A stretch of 64,000 nt of DNA from a virus: positions 17,119 through 81,118 of IMG/VR virus record IMGVR_UViG_3300010399_000036; one strand, written 5' to 3'. The position numbers and the translations under genes are program-made. Each line of letters opens with the position of its first letter. Position 1 is the stretch's first letter. This document shows, in pieces, positions 1-8,287 of this stretch. Below the pieces are notes generated by a model. The model had not been told where the DNA came from and searched no databases. It worked only from the letters and a program-made list of their open reading frames with translations.

Positions 1-2
1 AC

Positions 3-443
3 GTTCTGTACGTGCGCGCGTGGGACGCGGCGGGTAACGCAGGAGATTCAGCAAAGGTGAAGTTCACGGTGAAGAACGTTGCGCCTGCACCAACACCGAC
101 CCCTGAGCCAGTGCCAACACCCACGCCTACTCCCACTCCAACCCCAACTCCGACTCCAACACCTGTGCCGCCTGCTCCATGTGCAATGACGATCAATGCG
201 CCAACGATTCCAGCATGGGGCACGGGCAAGTTGGTGGTTACGCTTACTGGATTGACTGGGCCGGGAGTGGTGAAAGTTGTTTCCAACTCAGGCCAAATTA
301 CTGTTAGCCCTGCGTCTAAGTCAGTGAGCCCTGGTGCTACAAGCGTAATTGCAGAGTTTCAGTTGCAGGCAAAGAAGAAGTCAGGAAGCATTACTGTGAG
401 TGGACCATGTGGGGTGCAAACTGTGCCGGTGAATGTGCGGTGA
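3..443 (+). CDS. 3' end of a surface/fibre protein (Ig-like domain, Thr-Pro linker, C-terminal beta domain)
   Basis: The frame is open to the left edge, so the N-terminus is missing. The visible part starts with the end of an Ig/cadherin-like strand pattern (RAWDAAGNAGDS, then KVKFTVKN). A linker of about 30 residues follows, made almost only of Thr and Pro (TPTP repeats), and then a C-terminal beta-rich segment of about 85 residues with two Cys. Thr-Pro linkers separate domains in exported or virion surface proteins. It sits just upstream of the tail-fibre genes on the same strand, so a virion fibre or decoration role is inferred. No catalytic motif is visible. Confidence 0.6.
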   Translation, partial: VLYVRAWDAAGNAGDSAKVKFTVKNVAPAPTPTPEPVPTPTPTPTPTPTPTPTPVPPAPCAMTINAPTIPAWGTGKLVVTLTGLTGPGVVKVVSNSGQITVSPASKSVSPGATSVIAEFQLQAKKKSGSITVSGPCGVQTVPVNVR

Positions 444-520
444 GGACCGTTCGCAAATAAAGAAGACTTCTATGGCAGGATATTAGACAAGCATCGTGAA
501 CAGGGCAACGGAGGAAGGCT

Positions 521-796
521 ATGAAAATTGTTCCAAATCAAAGATTCATACATGACAAACAGGCATACGAACAGGGTCAGGAGTACGACGTGTCCGACGA
601 GTTAGGCCAATACTTCGATAATGTGGGATGGGTTGGTGACGATGAGGAAAAGGCGCACCGAAACCACAATATGAGGGCTGTTGACCTTGGGTTGCCGGTC
701 ACTGAGCCTGACGAAGCGGAAGTGGTGGTGTCGGAATTGGAAAAAGCCATCAGAAACATTAGATCGCGCAAAGAAACGGGAGTAAAGCTTGGCTAA
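521..796 (+). CDS. small phage protein of unknown function (91 aa)
   Basis: ATG preceded by a good ribosome site (GGAGGAAGG, about 6 bases away). The N-terminal pattern (basic start, VPNQRFIHD, then YDVSDELGQYFDNVGWV) resembles short structural-module proteins common in siphophages that carry a 'V.DELA.YF...GW' signature, but no function is established for them. The C-terminal half is acidic then basic and looks helical. It lies between fibre-type genes and is transcribed with them. Function unknown. Confidence 0.6.
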   Translation: MKIVPNQRFIHDKQAYEQGQEYDVSDELGQYFDNVGWVGDDEEKAHRNHNMRAVDLGLPVTEPDEAEVVVSELEKAIRNIRSRKETGVKLG

Positions 797-841
797 CATT
801 GTTCTGACTAATCGACGCTGGAATAATCGGGAGGTGTAATT

Positions 842-1210
842 TTGGCGAAAATCGTACATGATGATGTCTTAGATGGCGCGTGGGATGTGCTGGACCAAGC
901 GGACTTGATGACCGTTTGCGCCGGGCAGCCAACCACACGCACGGAGGCGGTGACGACTTTTAAGCTTGCAGACACCGCTATGACGCCAAACACGGACTAT
1001 ACCAAAGCAAACGGGACTACCTCGGGGCGTAAGGTGACAACGGCGGCAAAGAGCGCTGTACCTGTTGACACGTCAGGCACGGCTGATCACGTTGCTTGGG
1101 TTGACGCTACCCGGTTGCTCTATGTGACGACTTGTACTTCACAAGTACTCACGGCGGGAAATAACGTGAACATTCCGGCCGTCTCGATGGAAATAGCAGA
1201 TCCGACCTAA
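842..1210 (+). CDS. probable virion structural protein, unknown (122 aa)
   Basis: Starts at TTG (842) behind GGGAGGTG; no in-frame ATG fits the ribosome site. The protein is rich in Thr/Ala/Val with no charged clusters and ends in short beta-like segments (LLYVTTCTSQV, NVNIPAVSMEI), as in head or tail decoration proteins. A perfect hairpin terminator follows about 40 bases downstream. Function not recognised. Confidence 0.55.
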   Translation: MAKIVHDDVLDGAWDVLDQADLMTVCAGQPTTRTEAVTTFKLADTAMTPNTDYTKANGTTSGRKVTTAAKSAVPVDTSGTADHVAWVDATRLLYVTTCTSQVLTAGNNVNIPAVSMEIADPT

Positions 1211-1250
1211 AAAGCGGCTGCCGAGAGTGCGATAATCACAACCTCGAATT

Positions 1251-1280
1251 AAGGCTCGGCGCACAGTCGAGCCTTTTGTG
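1251..1280 (+). terminator. rho-independent terminator between fibre genes
   Basis: An 8-bp perfect stem (AAGGCTCG at 1251-1258 with CGAGCCTT at 1268-1275), a 9-base loop and a TTTTG tail. It lies between the 122-aa gene and the large fibre gene, whose ATG (1289) comes only 9 bases after the tail and has no clear Shine-Dalgarno sequence. Confidence 0.6.
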
Positions 1281-1288
1281 TACACATC

Positions 1289-4228
1289 ATGGCAGTCTCA
1301 TTTCGTGTTACAGGTACATGGGCAGAGCTAATCGCCGATGGCTCTGTTGCGATTCCCGCGACTCCACAAGCAGGCGATCGGATGTACCTGTTTGCGCGCT
1401 GGAAAGATTTCTCGATTACTGCGCAAGTTACCTCACCAGCAGGCTGGACTGAATTAGTAGAGTTTGCTGACGGCTCAACCAGTTCTGGCAATGGGACGGG
1501 CTCTGTGAAAGTTGCTTGTTGGTATCGAGACTGGCAATCCGGAGACACAGACCCGACCATCGACTTTTCTGCAAGCCCAACTACAGCAAGCGCCGTAATC
1601 ATGGTAATGGCGAAAGCTGCGTCTGATTCGTGGCTAACTCCTGTCGCCGTTACTGCGGCAATGACGAATTGGACCACCTCTTCACAAACTGTTTCAGCAA
1701 GTTCTACGGCTAACGTTCTTGGCGGCGGAGTCGTCATGGGGCTGATCGGCATCCGTGATGACACTGCGACGATGACGCGGCCCACTAACGGGATTGACGA
1801 TTCAGCCGGGGCTATTACATGGAATGGAAACTATGTCGAATCTCCTGCAACACATCACTCGACTACTACGGGTGATGATGGCGCGGCAGACCTCGGTTAT
1901 CGGTTGGTAAGCGCGGGAGCAACCGCAACCCTACGCATGACAGGAACGATCTCCGCGGCAGAAACAGGAGCAGCGTTGTGGGTAGTTCAGGGTGTGGAAG
2001 CGAATCTCACTGTTCAGAATTCCAGTCACGCACATGCCGCAGCCAATGTCTCACTGACTCAGGTTCATTCGCTTGTGGTTGCTAATGCTAGTCATGCGCA
2101 GGCTGTCGGCAACATAACTCTCACGCAGGTCCATGGCATTGTTGTGCAAAACGCTTCTCACGCACATACCGCAGGCAGTCCCACGTTGACAGAGGTTTCT
2201 AATCTGACAGTTCAAAACAGTAGTCATGCTCACTCTGTTGAATCACTCACGCTTACTCAAGTTCATGCCCTGACAGTAGCGAACGCGACACATTCACACA
2301 TAGCGCAAAGTCCGAATGCGCGTACATTCCAAATCACCTGGCTCGACCCCGGTGGTGATGCGGTACAAGCAACAGGGTACTTCAACAATGTGATTACCGG
2401 GGCGGTGAGCTACGACGCCACGCACCAAGTTGCTGGAGTTGGTTCGTGGAAGTTTGACTCCGACACTGGGGCAGCGGCTTATGTCGAAGTGCTGGGAGTG
2501 CTGGACGCTAACCGTCGCATTAGCTTCTACTGGCGCTATGACTCGGTGCCGGATCATACGGAGACGAAGACGGAGTTTGCGGACACTAGCACCGTACAGG
2601 ACTATTCGGGTGGTGGGTTTAGTCTCCCCGGCGGTAGTAATAGCTGGAATGTTGATAACGGGGTGTATCACACTGCAACCCCAGCGAAGAACTCCGGTCA
2701 GGGAAATATTTGTACGTTTGCTGCTCTTGATGGCGGTGTCCCACTCTCCGCCGTCATCGACTCGGTAAAGATCATCTATGAGCGCAAGTTCGATGTGAAC
2801 ACCTCTATCGGCATCTCGCGTGTAAAGACGCGCATTGATGGCGTGGAAGGCCCGAACTATGACAACACCGACATGCCGCTGGTGGATACAGTCGTCACCG
2901 TTGACATCACCGCTGAACGGGCGTGGACGCCGCCAGACTTTGCCGCTGACGTGTTTGAAGTGATCGCCGAAGCTCGCCGTGGTGACACTGACACCGCCCA
3001 CACACAAAGTTGGGACTACGTGAAAGTGGAGGTTGTGTATCACTTGCCAGTGGGAATCATCACAGCAAATGATGGTCTAAGCGGCGACGAAGGGTGGCGT
3101 ATTGCAGTCACTCCAAAGGGCGATGGCGTAGTGTTGAGACTTGTCGAAGGTGACTTTAACGCTGGACAGGGAGCGGGCTATGACGGAATTACTGAACTAC
3201 TTGCAAATACACCTTATAGAATCGGCATCGGCTATGTAGTCCACGGTGCTGATGACCTAGAAGTAAAGCTATACATCAACAGTGTTGAGGAACTCTCAAT
3301 TGAGGGGGCTGCTACTGCTAGTAGTGACGGCACTCAGTTAACAGCTCTCCGCTACGGCTGGCTCGGCAACCCCGGTGCCGACCACCTCACATGGTTCACC
3401 CACCTGTACGTTGACGACGGCGACGACCTCACTGACCCCGGCAACAAGCTGACCACGGCTAAACTTCCTGCCTCTGTCAACCAGAACAACTGGACCACGA
3501 CAGGTGGGACTGGCGCGGTGGATGAGCGCCCGCTGAGTGAGACGAACTACAAGCGGCACTCAACCGCCATTGGCACCGTGCGTCAGACCTACACGCTACA
3601 GGATGCCGCTACTGGGGATGTGGACATCAGTGGCGAGACGATTGTCGGCTACATGGCATGGGCATGGGTTGAGGCTGACATCGGAGCGGACAGCGGCTAC
3701 GTCTACTTAGTTGTTAACGGGGAGGACTATGGTAACGAACTTCTGGACAGTCAGTTTGACGAGGTAGTTTCACTGGTCCGTCGCGCTGTCACAACAACCG
3801 CGTATCCATCCGATGCCGACGGTATTGGGGCGGCCTTGATCGACGTGGAAGATTTCACTGTTGTCATCCTCTACGAATGCGGCATCGTCGTCTGCTACGA
3901 AGGCCCTGACACTGACGACCCGCTGTTCCCGTTGCAACTGCTTGCCTCATCGGCCAGCACCAGCGACGATATGGGTGGAACGCCCCCTGCTGAATACGAG
4001 TTGAAGAACACAGTGCTGCCAGCCGCTGGCGCGGTGATGACGACGACGATTAGTTCCCGGACCGCTGAAGGTGAGGTGCCGCAACAGCAGGCTATCATCG
4101 AGACGCAGGGCGGTGACGAGACAGGGATAGTTGTCATCAGTCCCGGCGTGGAGGTAAGCGTAGACATCGACGTATCCGGCACCAACACCAGTGTGGAGTT
4201 GCGACGAGTGGACCAGACGGTAATCTAG
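1289..4228 (+). CDS. large tail-fibre protein with histidine-rich repeats (979 aa)
   Basis: The N-terminal ~230 residues look like a beta-sandwich. Then come five 22-residue units (about residues 240-345) of the form L.V.NA.HAH.A.....LTQVH. A long beta-rich C-terminal part follows, made of several domains of the lectin/jelly-roll type. Repeated His-x-His motifs recall the metal-binding shaft of the T4 long tail fibre tip (gp37), where HxH residues from three chains hold iron; that comparison is inference. The next large gene (4522-7332) carries the same repeats, so the two are related. The start has no strong ribosome site and lies just after a terminator hairpin. Role: host-contacting fibre. 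Confidence 0.7.
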   Translation: MAVSFRVTGTWAELIADGSVAIPATPQAGDRMYLFARWKDFSITAQVTSPAGWTELVEFADGSTSSGNGTGSVKVACWYRDWQSGDTDPTIDFSASPTTASAVIMVMAKAASDSWLTPVAVTAAMTNWTTSSQTVSASSTANVLGGGVVMGLIGIRDDTATMTRPTNGIDDSAGAITWNGNYVESPATHHSTTTGDDGAADLGYRLVSAGATATLRMTGTISAAETGAALWVVQGVEANLTVQNSSHAHAAANVSLTQVHSLVVANASHAQAVGNITLTQVHGIVVQNASHAHTAGSPTLTEVSNLTVQNSSHAHSVESLTLTQVHALTVANATHSHIAQSPNARTFQITWLDPGGDAVQATGYFNNVITGAVSYDATHQVAGVGSWKFDSDTGAAAYVEVLGVLDANRRISFYWRYDSVPDHTETKTEFADTSTVQDYSGGGFSLPGGSNSWNVDNGVYHTATPAKNSGQGNICTFAALDGGVPLSAVIDSVKIIYERKFDVNTSIGISRVKTRIDGVEGPNYDNTDMPLVDTVVTVDITAERAWTPPDFAADVFEVIAEARRGDTDTAHTQSWDYVKVEVVYHLPVGIITANDGLSGDEGWRIAVTPKGDGVVLRLVEGDFNAGQGAGYDGITELLANTPYRIGIGYVVHGADDLEVKLYINSVEELSIEGAATASSDGTQLTALRYGWLGNPGADHLTWFTHLYVDDGDDLTDPGNKLTTAKLPASVNQNNWTTTGGTGAVDERPLSETNYKRHSTAIGTVRQTYTLQDAATGDVDISGETIVGYMAWAWVEADIGADSGYVYLVVNGEDYGNELLDSQFDEVVSLVRRAVTTTAYPSDADGIGAALIDVEDFTVVILYECGIVVCYEGPDTDDPLFPLQLLASSASTSDDMGGTPPAEYELKNTVLPAAGAVMTTTISSRTAEGEVPQQQAIIETQGGDETGIVVISPGVEVSVDIDVSGTNTSVELRRVDQTVI
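2006..2320 (+). repeat. five tandem 66-bp (22-aa) HxH repeats in fibre gene
   Basis: Five consecutive units in register at 66-base spacing, starting at 2006. Each has a hydrophobic L.V start, a HxH pair near position 8-10 (HAH, HAQ, HAH, HAH, HSH) and, in most units, LTQVH near the end. The DNA copies are diverged while the amino-acid pattern is kept, which points to selection on the protein. Confidence 0.85.
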
Positions 4229-4238
4229 GAGAGTAACG

Positions 4239-4514
4239 ATGAGTACTTGGGAACAACGCATGGGCGGTAAAGTGAAGCAGAGGAAGCGTCAACGCGATAG
4301 GGCAAAGCGGTATCGATACGCCTTTGGGCTAGCCCGAATCTACGAACTCGGACCACCACCCCTACCGCCTGAATGTCCACCTTGTTGCTGGGGTTATCAG
4401 TGGTATCAGAATCACTGGGTACTGTTTACCACCTGCGGCTACGACTGGACTGATGACTATTGCTCTCACGAGCATCACCGGAGTGACTTGCCGCCTTTAG
4501 CAATGACGGCTTAG
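4239..4514 (+). CDS. small Cys/His/Trp-rich basic protein (91 aa)
   Basis: ATG with TAGGAGAG upstream. The N-terminal 30 residues are strongly basic (KVKQRKRQRDRAKRYRY). The C-terminal half has CPPCCWGY, a lone Cys, and CSHEHHR, so metal binding is possible. Similar short proteins sit between fibre genes in other siphophages without a known role. It lies 10 bases from the preceding fibre gene and 7 from the next, clearly in the same operon. Confidence 0.6.
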   Translation: MSTWEQRMGGKVKQRKRQRDRAKRYRYAFGLARIYELGPPPLPPECPPCCWGYQWYQNHWVLFTTCGYDWTDDYCSHEHHRSDLPPLAMTA

Positions 4515-4521
4515 CACGAAT

Positions 4522-7332
4522 GTGGCAAACCCAACCGTCTTCAACGCCATAGCAACCAACCCCGGCGGTACGGGTTCCACTATCACTGTCACGCTCTCCA
4601 CCCACGCGGTCGGCGACCTGCTCATCATCTATGTCGCCAACACCGGCAACGTGCTGTGGACTGGCAACCCCACCGGCTGGTCCCGCATCGACCAGCGCAC
4701 TGTCGGCACCTCCACCAACGGCATCGTCGGCACCTGGCTGTGGCGTAAGGTGGTGTCAGGCGACACTCTGCCACTCACCAACCCACAGTGCACCCTCGGT
4801 GCCACCGTCACGCGCCTCGCTACTTGTCGCACCATTCGCGGCGCAGACCTCGAATCACCGTTCGTCACCCCCAACTACGGCCAGCGCGGCTTCAGCACCG
4901 GGACATCGAACCCTGCTCGTCCACCGACGGTGGTTACTTCAGCGCCAGAGATGCTCGCCCTGCACTGCTACGGCTCACGTGCAGCCACCAACGCGCCTGA
5001 CCCGTCTGGCTACACCGCAGACGCAGAGGCGATAGCCAGCGGAACATTAGTAATTAACGCCGCCAGTCAGGTAATCGCCGACCAGAACACCAGTCTCAGT
5101 AATCAGGATGCGTCACCCACCAGCGGCGCACGCTGGGCCTCAGGCATCATCTGCATTCCAAGCAAGGATTACCCCTACTCTCGTGCCGGGTCACAAGGCA
5201 GCCAGCTCAACGGCACCAGCGTGAACGTCACCTTGCCCACTGGAACCACCAGCAGCGATGTCAACGGCAATAAAGACTTGATTATCGCCACAGTCGAGGC
5301 AGTCGGTACAGCCCCGTCACCCAACAGCCCCGGCGACTGGACTGAAGTTGGCGGCGCGTGGTCAGGAACCACCTCCGGCGGTGCAACCACCATCCGCAAA
5401 TACTGGGCACTGTACGATGGCTCAATAGACGCTCGGTTCAACCGCACTGGGTCAGGGGAAATCAGCGCCTGCCTCACGACCTACTACAACTGCCATCAGA
5501 CTGCGCCGGTGGGATTGTCTGACGCCGATGCTCGCGCTTCATCAACCACTTCGACCTGGGACGCGGTATCACGGAGTTTTACGCACAGTCTTGTGCAAGC
5601 CACTTGTGTTGCCGATGCTGTCCCAACCTTCACTGCCCCTGCTGGATGGACCGAGCGCATGGATGGATTAGGCATTGCCTGCGCTGATCAAACCTTCAAC
5701 GCCACGGGTTCCACGGCGAGCGCGTCGTTCACGCTCTCGACTGCCAGTCCGACGCTGGTGGGTCTGGTGGAGATTAAGAGTCCAACCGGGGTTGGGTCGA
5801 TCGATCTGATAATACAGAACGCGGCGCACTCACACACGGCTGCTAATGCAGTGCTCACCCAAGTCCATGCTTTAGTAATCGCTAACGCTGCTCACAGTCA
5901 CTCAGCGGGGAATATCGCCTTAACTCAAGTTCACGAGCTCGCGGTTCAGAATAGTCTCCACTCGCACTCAGCAACCAGCCCAGTAGTCACACAAGTCCAC
6001 GCACTTACGGTTCAAGGCGGCCCACATGCTCACACCGCTGAAAGTCCAACACTGACTCAAATCCATGTGTTGAGCGTGGCGAGCGGTGTTCATTCGCACT
6101 CCAGTGAGAATGCGGTGCTGGTGCAGGCTCATCAATTGACAGTGAGTAGCGCGACTCACGATCACACCGCTGAGAGCATCGCGCTTACGCAGACTTACAA
6201 CTTAACTATCGCATCGGGAACTCATGCACACTCCAGCGAGAACGTAAGCATAGTCATTGTGTTGGGTGTAGACGCAGCGACTCACGGCCATCTTGCGCAG
6301 AATGTTGACCTAACGCAGGTCCACGAACTTGTCGTCGCAAACGGTGCCCATGCGCATATCGCCGAATCGCCTGCCTTAACACAAACCCACGCGATACAGG
6401 TTGACGATACAAGTCATGCCCATGTGGCAGATTCCACGACCCTGACCCAGGTTCATATCCTGACGGTTGCGGACGCGGTTAACGGTCACACGGCAGCCAG
6501 TTTAAGCCTTATCCAGGTCCACGAGCTCGCCGTCGCCGACAGTGCGCACAGTCACGCAGCCCAGTCGGTCGCGCTCGTTCAGGAACACGCGCTGCAACCT
6601 GCCGACGCGAGCCACGCGCAGACTGCGGACTCGCCAACACTCACACAGGTTCACGCCCTGTCAGTTGCCGATGCTACTCACGGACACTCTGCTGCGTCTC
6701 CATCTCTAACCCAGTCCCACGAACTGGTTGTCGCTTCGACTTTGCATGGACATAGCGCAGAGAATGCCGACGTGAATCAGGCTGCCGTTTTGGTTCTCCA
6801 GAATGCGACCCATGAGCATTCGGCTGAAACGGTAGGGTTAACACAGGCGCATCTGATCGCCATTGATGACGGAGCCCACGCCCACACAGCCGAACACCAG
6901 GTGCTCACTCAGATCCATAACCTTACGATACATAACAGTGCTCACGAGCATTTAACTTCGAGTGTTGTTCTTAGTGCTGCGACTGACCTGATAGTAAGCG
7001 ACGGTGCGCATAGTCATACGGCGGACGGTTTGTCGTTGACACAAACTCAGAACCTAAGCCTCCAATCAGCGGTACACTCACATTCGGCTGATGATCTTGC
7101 TATTTCTCAGGCCCATGGCTTAGCTATTGAGAGCGCAAGCCACGGTCACGTAGCACAAAACGTAGTTTTAGGTTTAGCAAACGCTCTTGTTATTTCCAAT
7201 TCAGTTCATGGACACACGACAAGTGGTGTCTTATTGGTGTGGCCGATACCGATCGATATGTACGTGATACCCGAGAGTTCGCAGTTCATGACGATACCGA
7301 CTTCAAGCCAGATTTTTCAGATTGATCGGTAG
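4522..7332 (+). CDS. tail-fibre protein with 22 HxH repeats (936 aa)
   Basis: GTG start. Residues 1-430 form two beta-sandwich-like domains (Gly/Thr/Ser rich, with TGWSRID and AGWTERMD segments). Residues about 429-910 are 22 tandem units of 22 residues, each with a HxH-type pair (HSH, HAH, HDH, HGH, HEH) and usually a second His in LTQVH. The C-terminus is short (PIPIDMYVIPESSQF...) and hydrophobic. The layout matches a head domain plus a long fibrous shaft. If trimeric, each repeat could bind one metal ion, as in the T4 gp37 needle; this is inference. Paralogue of the 1289-4228 protein. Confidence 0.7.
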   Translation: MANPTVFNAIATNPGGTGSTITVTLSTHAVGDLLIIYVANTGNVLWTGNPTGWSRIDQRTVGTSTNGIVGTWLWRKVVSGDTLPLTNPQCTLGATVTRLATCRTIRGADLESPFVTPNYGQRGFSTGTSNPARPPTVVTSAPEMLALHCYGSRAATNAPDPSGYTADAEAIASGTLVINAASQVIADQNTSLSNQDASPTSGARWASGIICIPSKDYPYSRAGSQGSQLNGTSVNVTLPTGTTSSDVNGNKDLIIATVEAVGTAPSPNSPGDWTEVGGAWSGTTSGGATTIRKYWALYDGSIDARFNRTGSGEISACLTTYYNCHQTAPVGLSDADARASSTTSTWDAVSRSFTHSLVQATCVADAVPTFTAPAGWTERMDGLGIACADQTFNATGSTASASFTLSTASPTLVGLVEIKSPTGVGSIDLIIQNAAHSHTAANAVLTQVHALVIANAAHSHSAGNIALTQVHELAVQNSLHSHSATSPVVTQVHALTVQGGPHAHTAESPTLTQIHVLSVASGVHSHSSENAVLVQAHQLTVSSATHDHTAESIALTQTYNLTIASGTHAHSSENVSIVIVLGVDAATHGHLAQNVDLTQVHELVVANGAHAHIAESPALTQTHAIQVDDTSHAHVADSTTLTQVHILTVADAVNGHTAASLSLIQVHELAVADSAHSHAAQSVALVQEHALQPADASHAQTADSPTLTQVHALSVADATHGHSAASPSLTQSHELVVASTLHGHSAENADVNQAAVLVLQNATHEHSAETVGLTQAHLIAIDDGAHAHTAEHQVLTQIHNLTIHNSAHEHLTSSVVLSAATDLIVSDGAHSHTADGLSLTQTQNLSLQSAVHSHSADDLAISQAHGLAIESASHGHVAQNVVLGLANALVISNSVHGHTTSGVLLVWPIPIDMYVIPESSQFMTIPTSSQIFQIDR
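5806..7250 (+). repeat. 22 tandem 66-bp (22-aa) HxH repeats
   Basis: The units run in phase at 66 bases except one of 60 bases (VDAATHGHLAQNVDLTQVHE lacks two residues). Consensus: L.V...A.H.H.AE...LTQ.H. HxH is kept in about 20 of 22 units (exceptions NGH and HAQ). DNA identity between units is low, so this is an old array and not a recent slippage product. Confidence 0.88.
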
Positions 7333-7338
7333 ATTTAT

Positions 7339-7626
7339 ATGGCAGAAGGAACGAGAGTTGATCCCTATATTAAAGACCCGGATTCAATACGGACTTTCGG
7401 CATAGATTGGGCGGCGTTTCTGGGTACGCTAACTTTCAACACTTCCCTATGGACGGTCACGACAGGGTCGGTGGCGATTGACTCAAACACAACCAATACA
7501 ACGTTTTCACTGGTGAAATTAAGTGGGGGCACGGTTGGTGAAAAGTGCGCACTACGAAATCGCGTAACCAGGTCAGACGGAGAGAGAGACGATCAAACCA
7601 TCTACGTGAAGATAAAGGAAAAGTGA
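7339..7626 (+). CDS. phage structural protein, beta-rich (95 aa)
   Basis: ATG start 6 bases after the fibre gene's stop. The segment KDPDSIRTFGIDWAAFLG...LWTVTTGSV fits a small beta-domain protein seen in many siphophage structural modules (pattern DPDA.L.Y..DW..WL....I....W). The end, RVTRSDGERDDQTIYVKIKEK, forms the closing strand. The exact virion position is unknown. Confidence 0.6.
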   Translation: MAEGTRVDPYIKDPDSIRTFGIDWAAFLGTLTFNTSLWTVTTGSVAIDSNTTNTTFSLVKLSGGTVGEKCALRNRVTRSDGERDDQTIYVKIKEK

Positions 7627-7630
7627 GCGA

Positions 7631-7783
7631 GTGAATTGGGCTGGTTTCATACTAGGTTTTACGATTGGGAGCCTGGCAACGCTCTTAGTGGTCCGTGTAG
7701 TCGTCTTGTGGAAAGCATATATGAAGATAATGCGCGACACGATACTAAATTTAAGGAAAGCAGTGAGCGACCTTGAGAGCTAG
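7631..7783 (+). CDS. small one-helix membrane protein (50 aa)
   Basis: GTG start behind AAGTGAGCGA. The N-terminal 26 residues form one transmembrane helix (WAGFILGFTIGSLATLLVV), followed by a basic cytoplasmic tail that looks helical. The stop lies 3 bases before the small terminase GTG. Size and position between fibre and terminase genes would suit a holin-like or accessory membrane peptide, but nothing specific is recognised. Confidence 0.5.
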   Translation: MNWAGFILGFTIGSLATLLVVRVVVLWKAYMKIMRDTILNLRKAVSDLES

Positions 7784-7786
7784 GAA

Positions 7787-8287
7787 GTGAAAAAGGCCAG
7801 CAAAAATGACAGGTCCGCACAGGCGGGAGACAGCAATAAGCGGACATCCCGCGTACAGCTTAAAAAGGCTGAAGAGTTTCTTGATGTGTTGCGTCAAACC
7901 GGGGGAAACGTAAGTCGGGCATGTGCTGCTATTTCGCTAACTCGCTCGCGGGCTTATGAATGGCGCACTGCTGACCCTCTATTTGCGGCCGCGTGGGACG
8001 AAGCGGTGGAGTTGGGAACGGACGAACTCGAAGAAGAGGCCAGGCGACGAGCATTTAGTGGCGTTGATGAGCCCGTATTCTATCAAGGTGAAGTTTGCGG
8101 CGAGGTTCGGAAATACTCAGACACGCTTCTAATCTTCTTGCTTAAGGGACGTCGGCCCGACAAGTACCGTGAGAGAGTTACGATAGATGTCAACCAACTT
8201 GACTCCGATATTGAGCGGGAACTGGCGCTCATTGCCGCCGGAAGCAAAGCAGATCCTTCTGGAGAAGCTGAAGAAGCGATCCACTAA
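7787..8287 (+). CDS. terS: terminase small subunit (166 aa)
   Basis: DNA-recognition subunit of the packaging motor. Residues about 25-60 form a helix-turn-helix typical of small terminases (GGNVSRACAAISLTRSRAYEWRTADPLFAAAWDEA). It is followed by the EEARRRAF region and a segment ending LLIFLLKGRRPDKYRER that is common to this family. GTG start. The end overlaps the large subunit start by about 100 bases in another frame. Confidence 0.85.
   Translation: MKKASKNDRSAQAGDSNKRTSRVQLKKAEEFLDVLRQTGGNVSRACAAISLTRSRAYEWRTADPLFAAAWDEAVELGTDELEEEARRRAFSGVDEPVFYQGEVCGEVRKYSDTLLIFLLKGRRPDKYRERVTIDVNQLDSDIERELALIAAGSKADPSGEAEEAIH

Noticed and set aside
103-170. Short CCAAC/CCGAC-type DNA repeats as a possible CRISPR or satellite
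   Set aside because: They encode an in-frame Thr-Pro linker; no spacer structure.
2294-3043. 249-aa ORF on the minus strand inside the fibre gene
   Set aside because: Antisense shadow of a long, domain-like + strand gene; no ribosome site or recognisable sequence.
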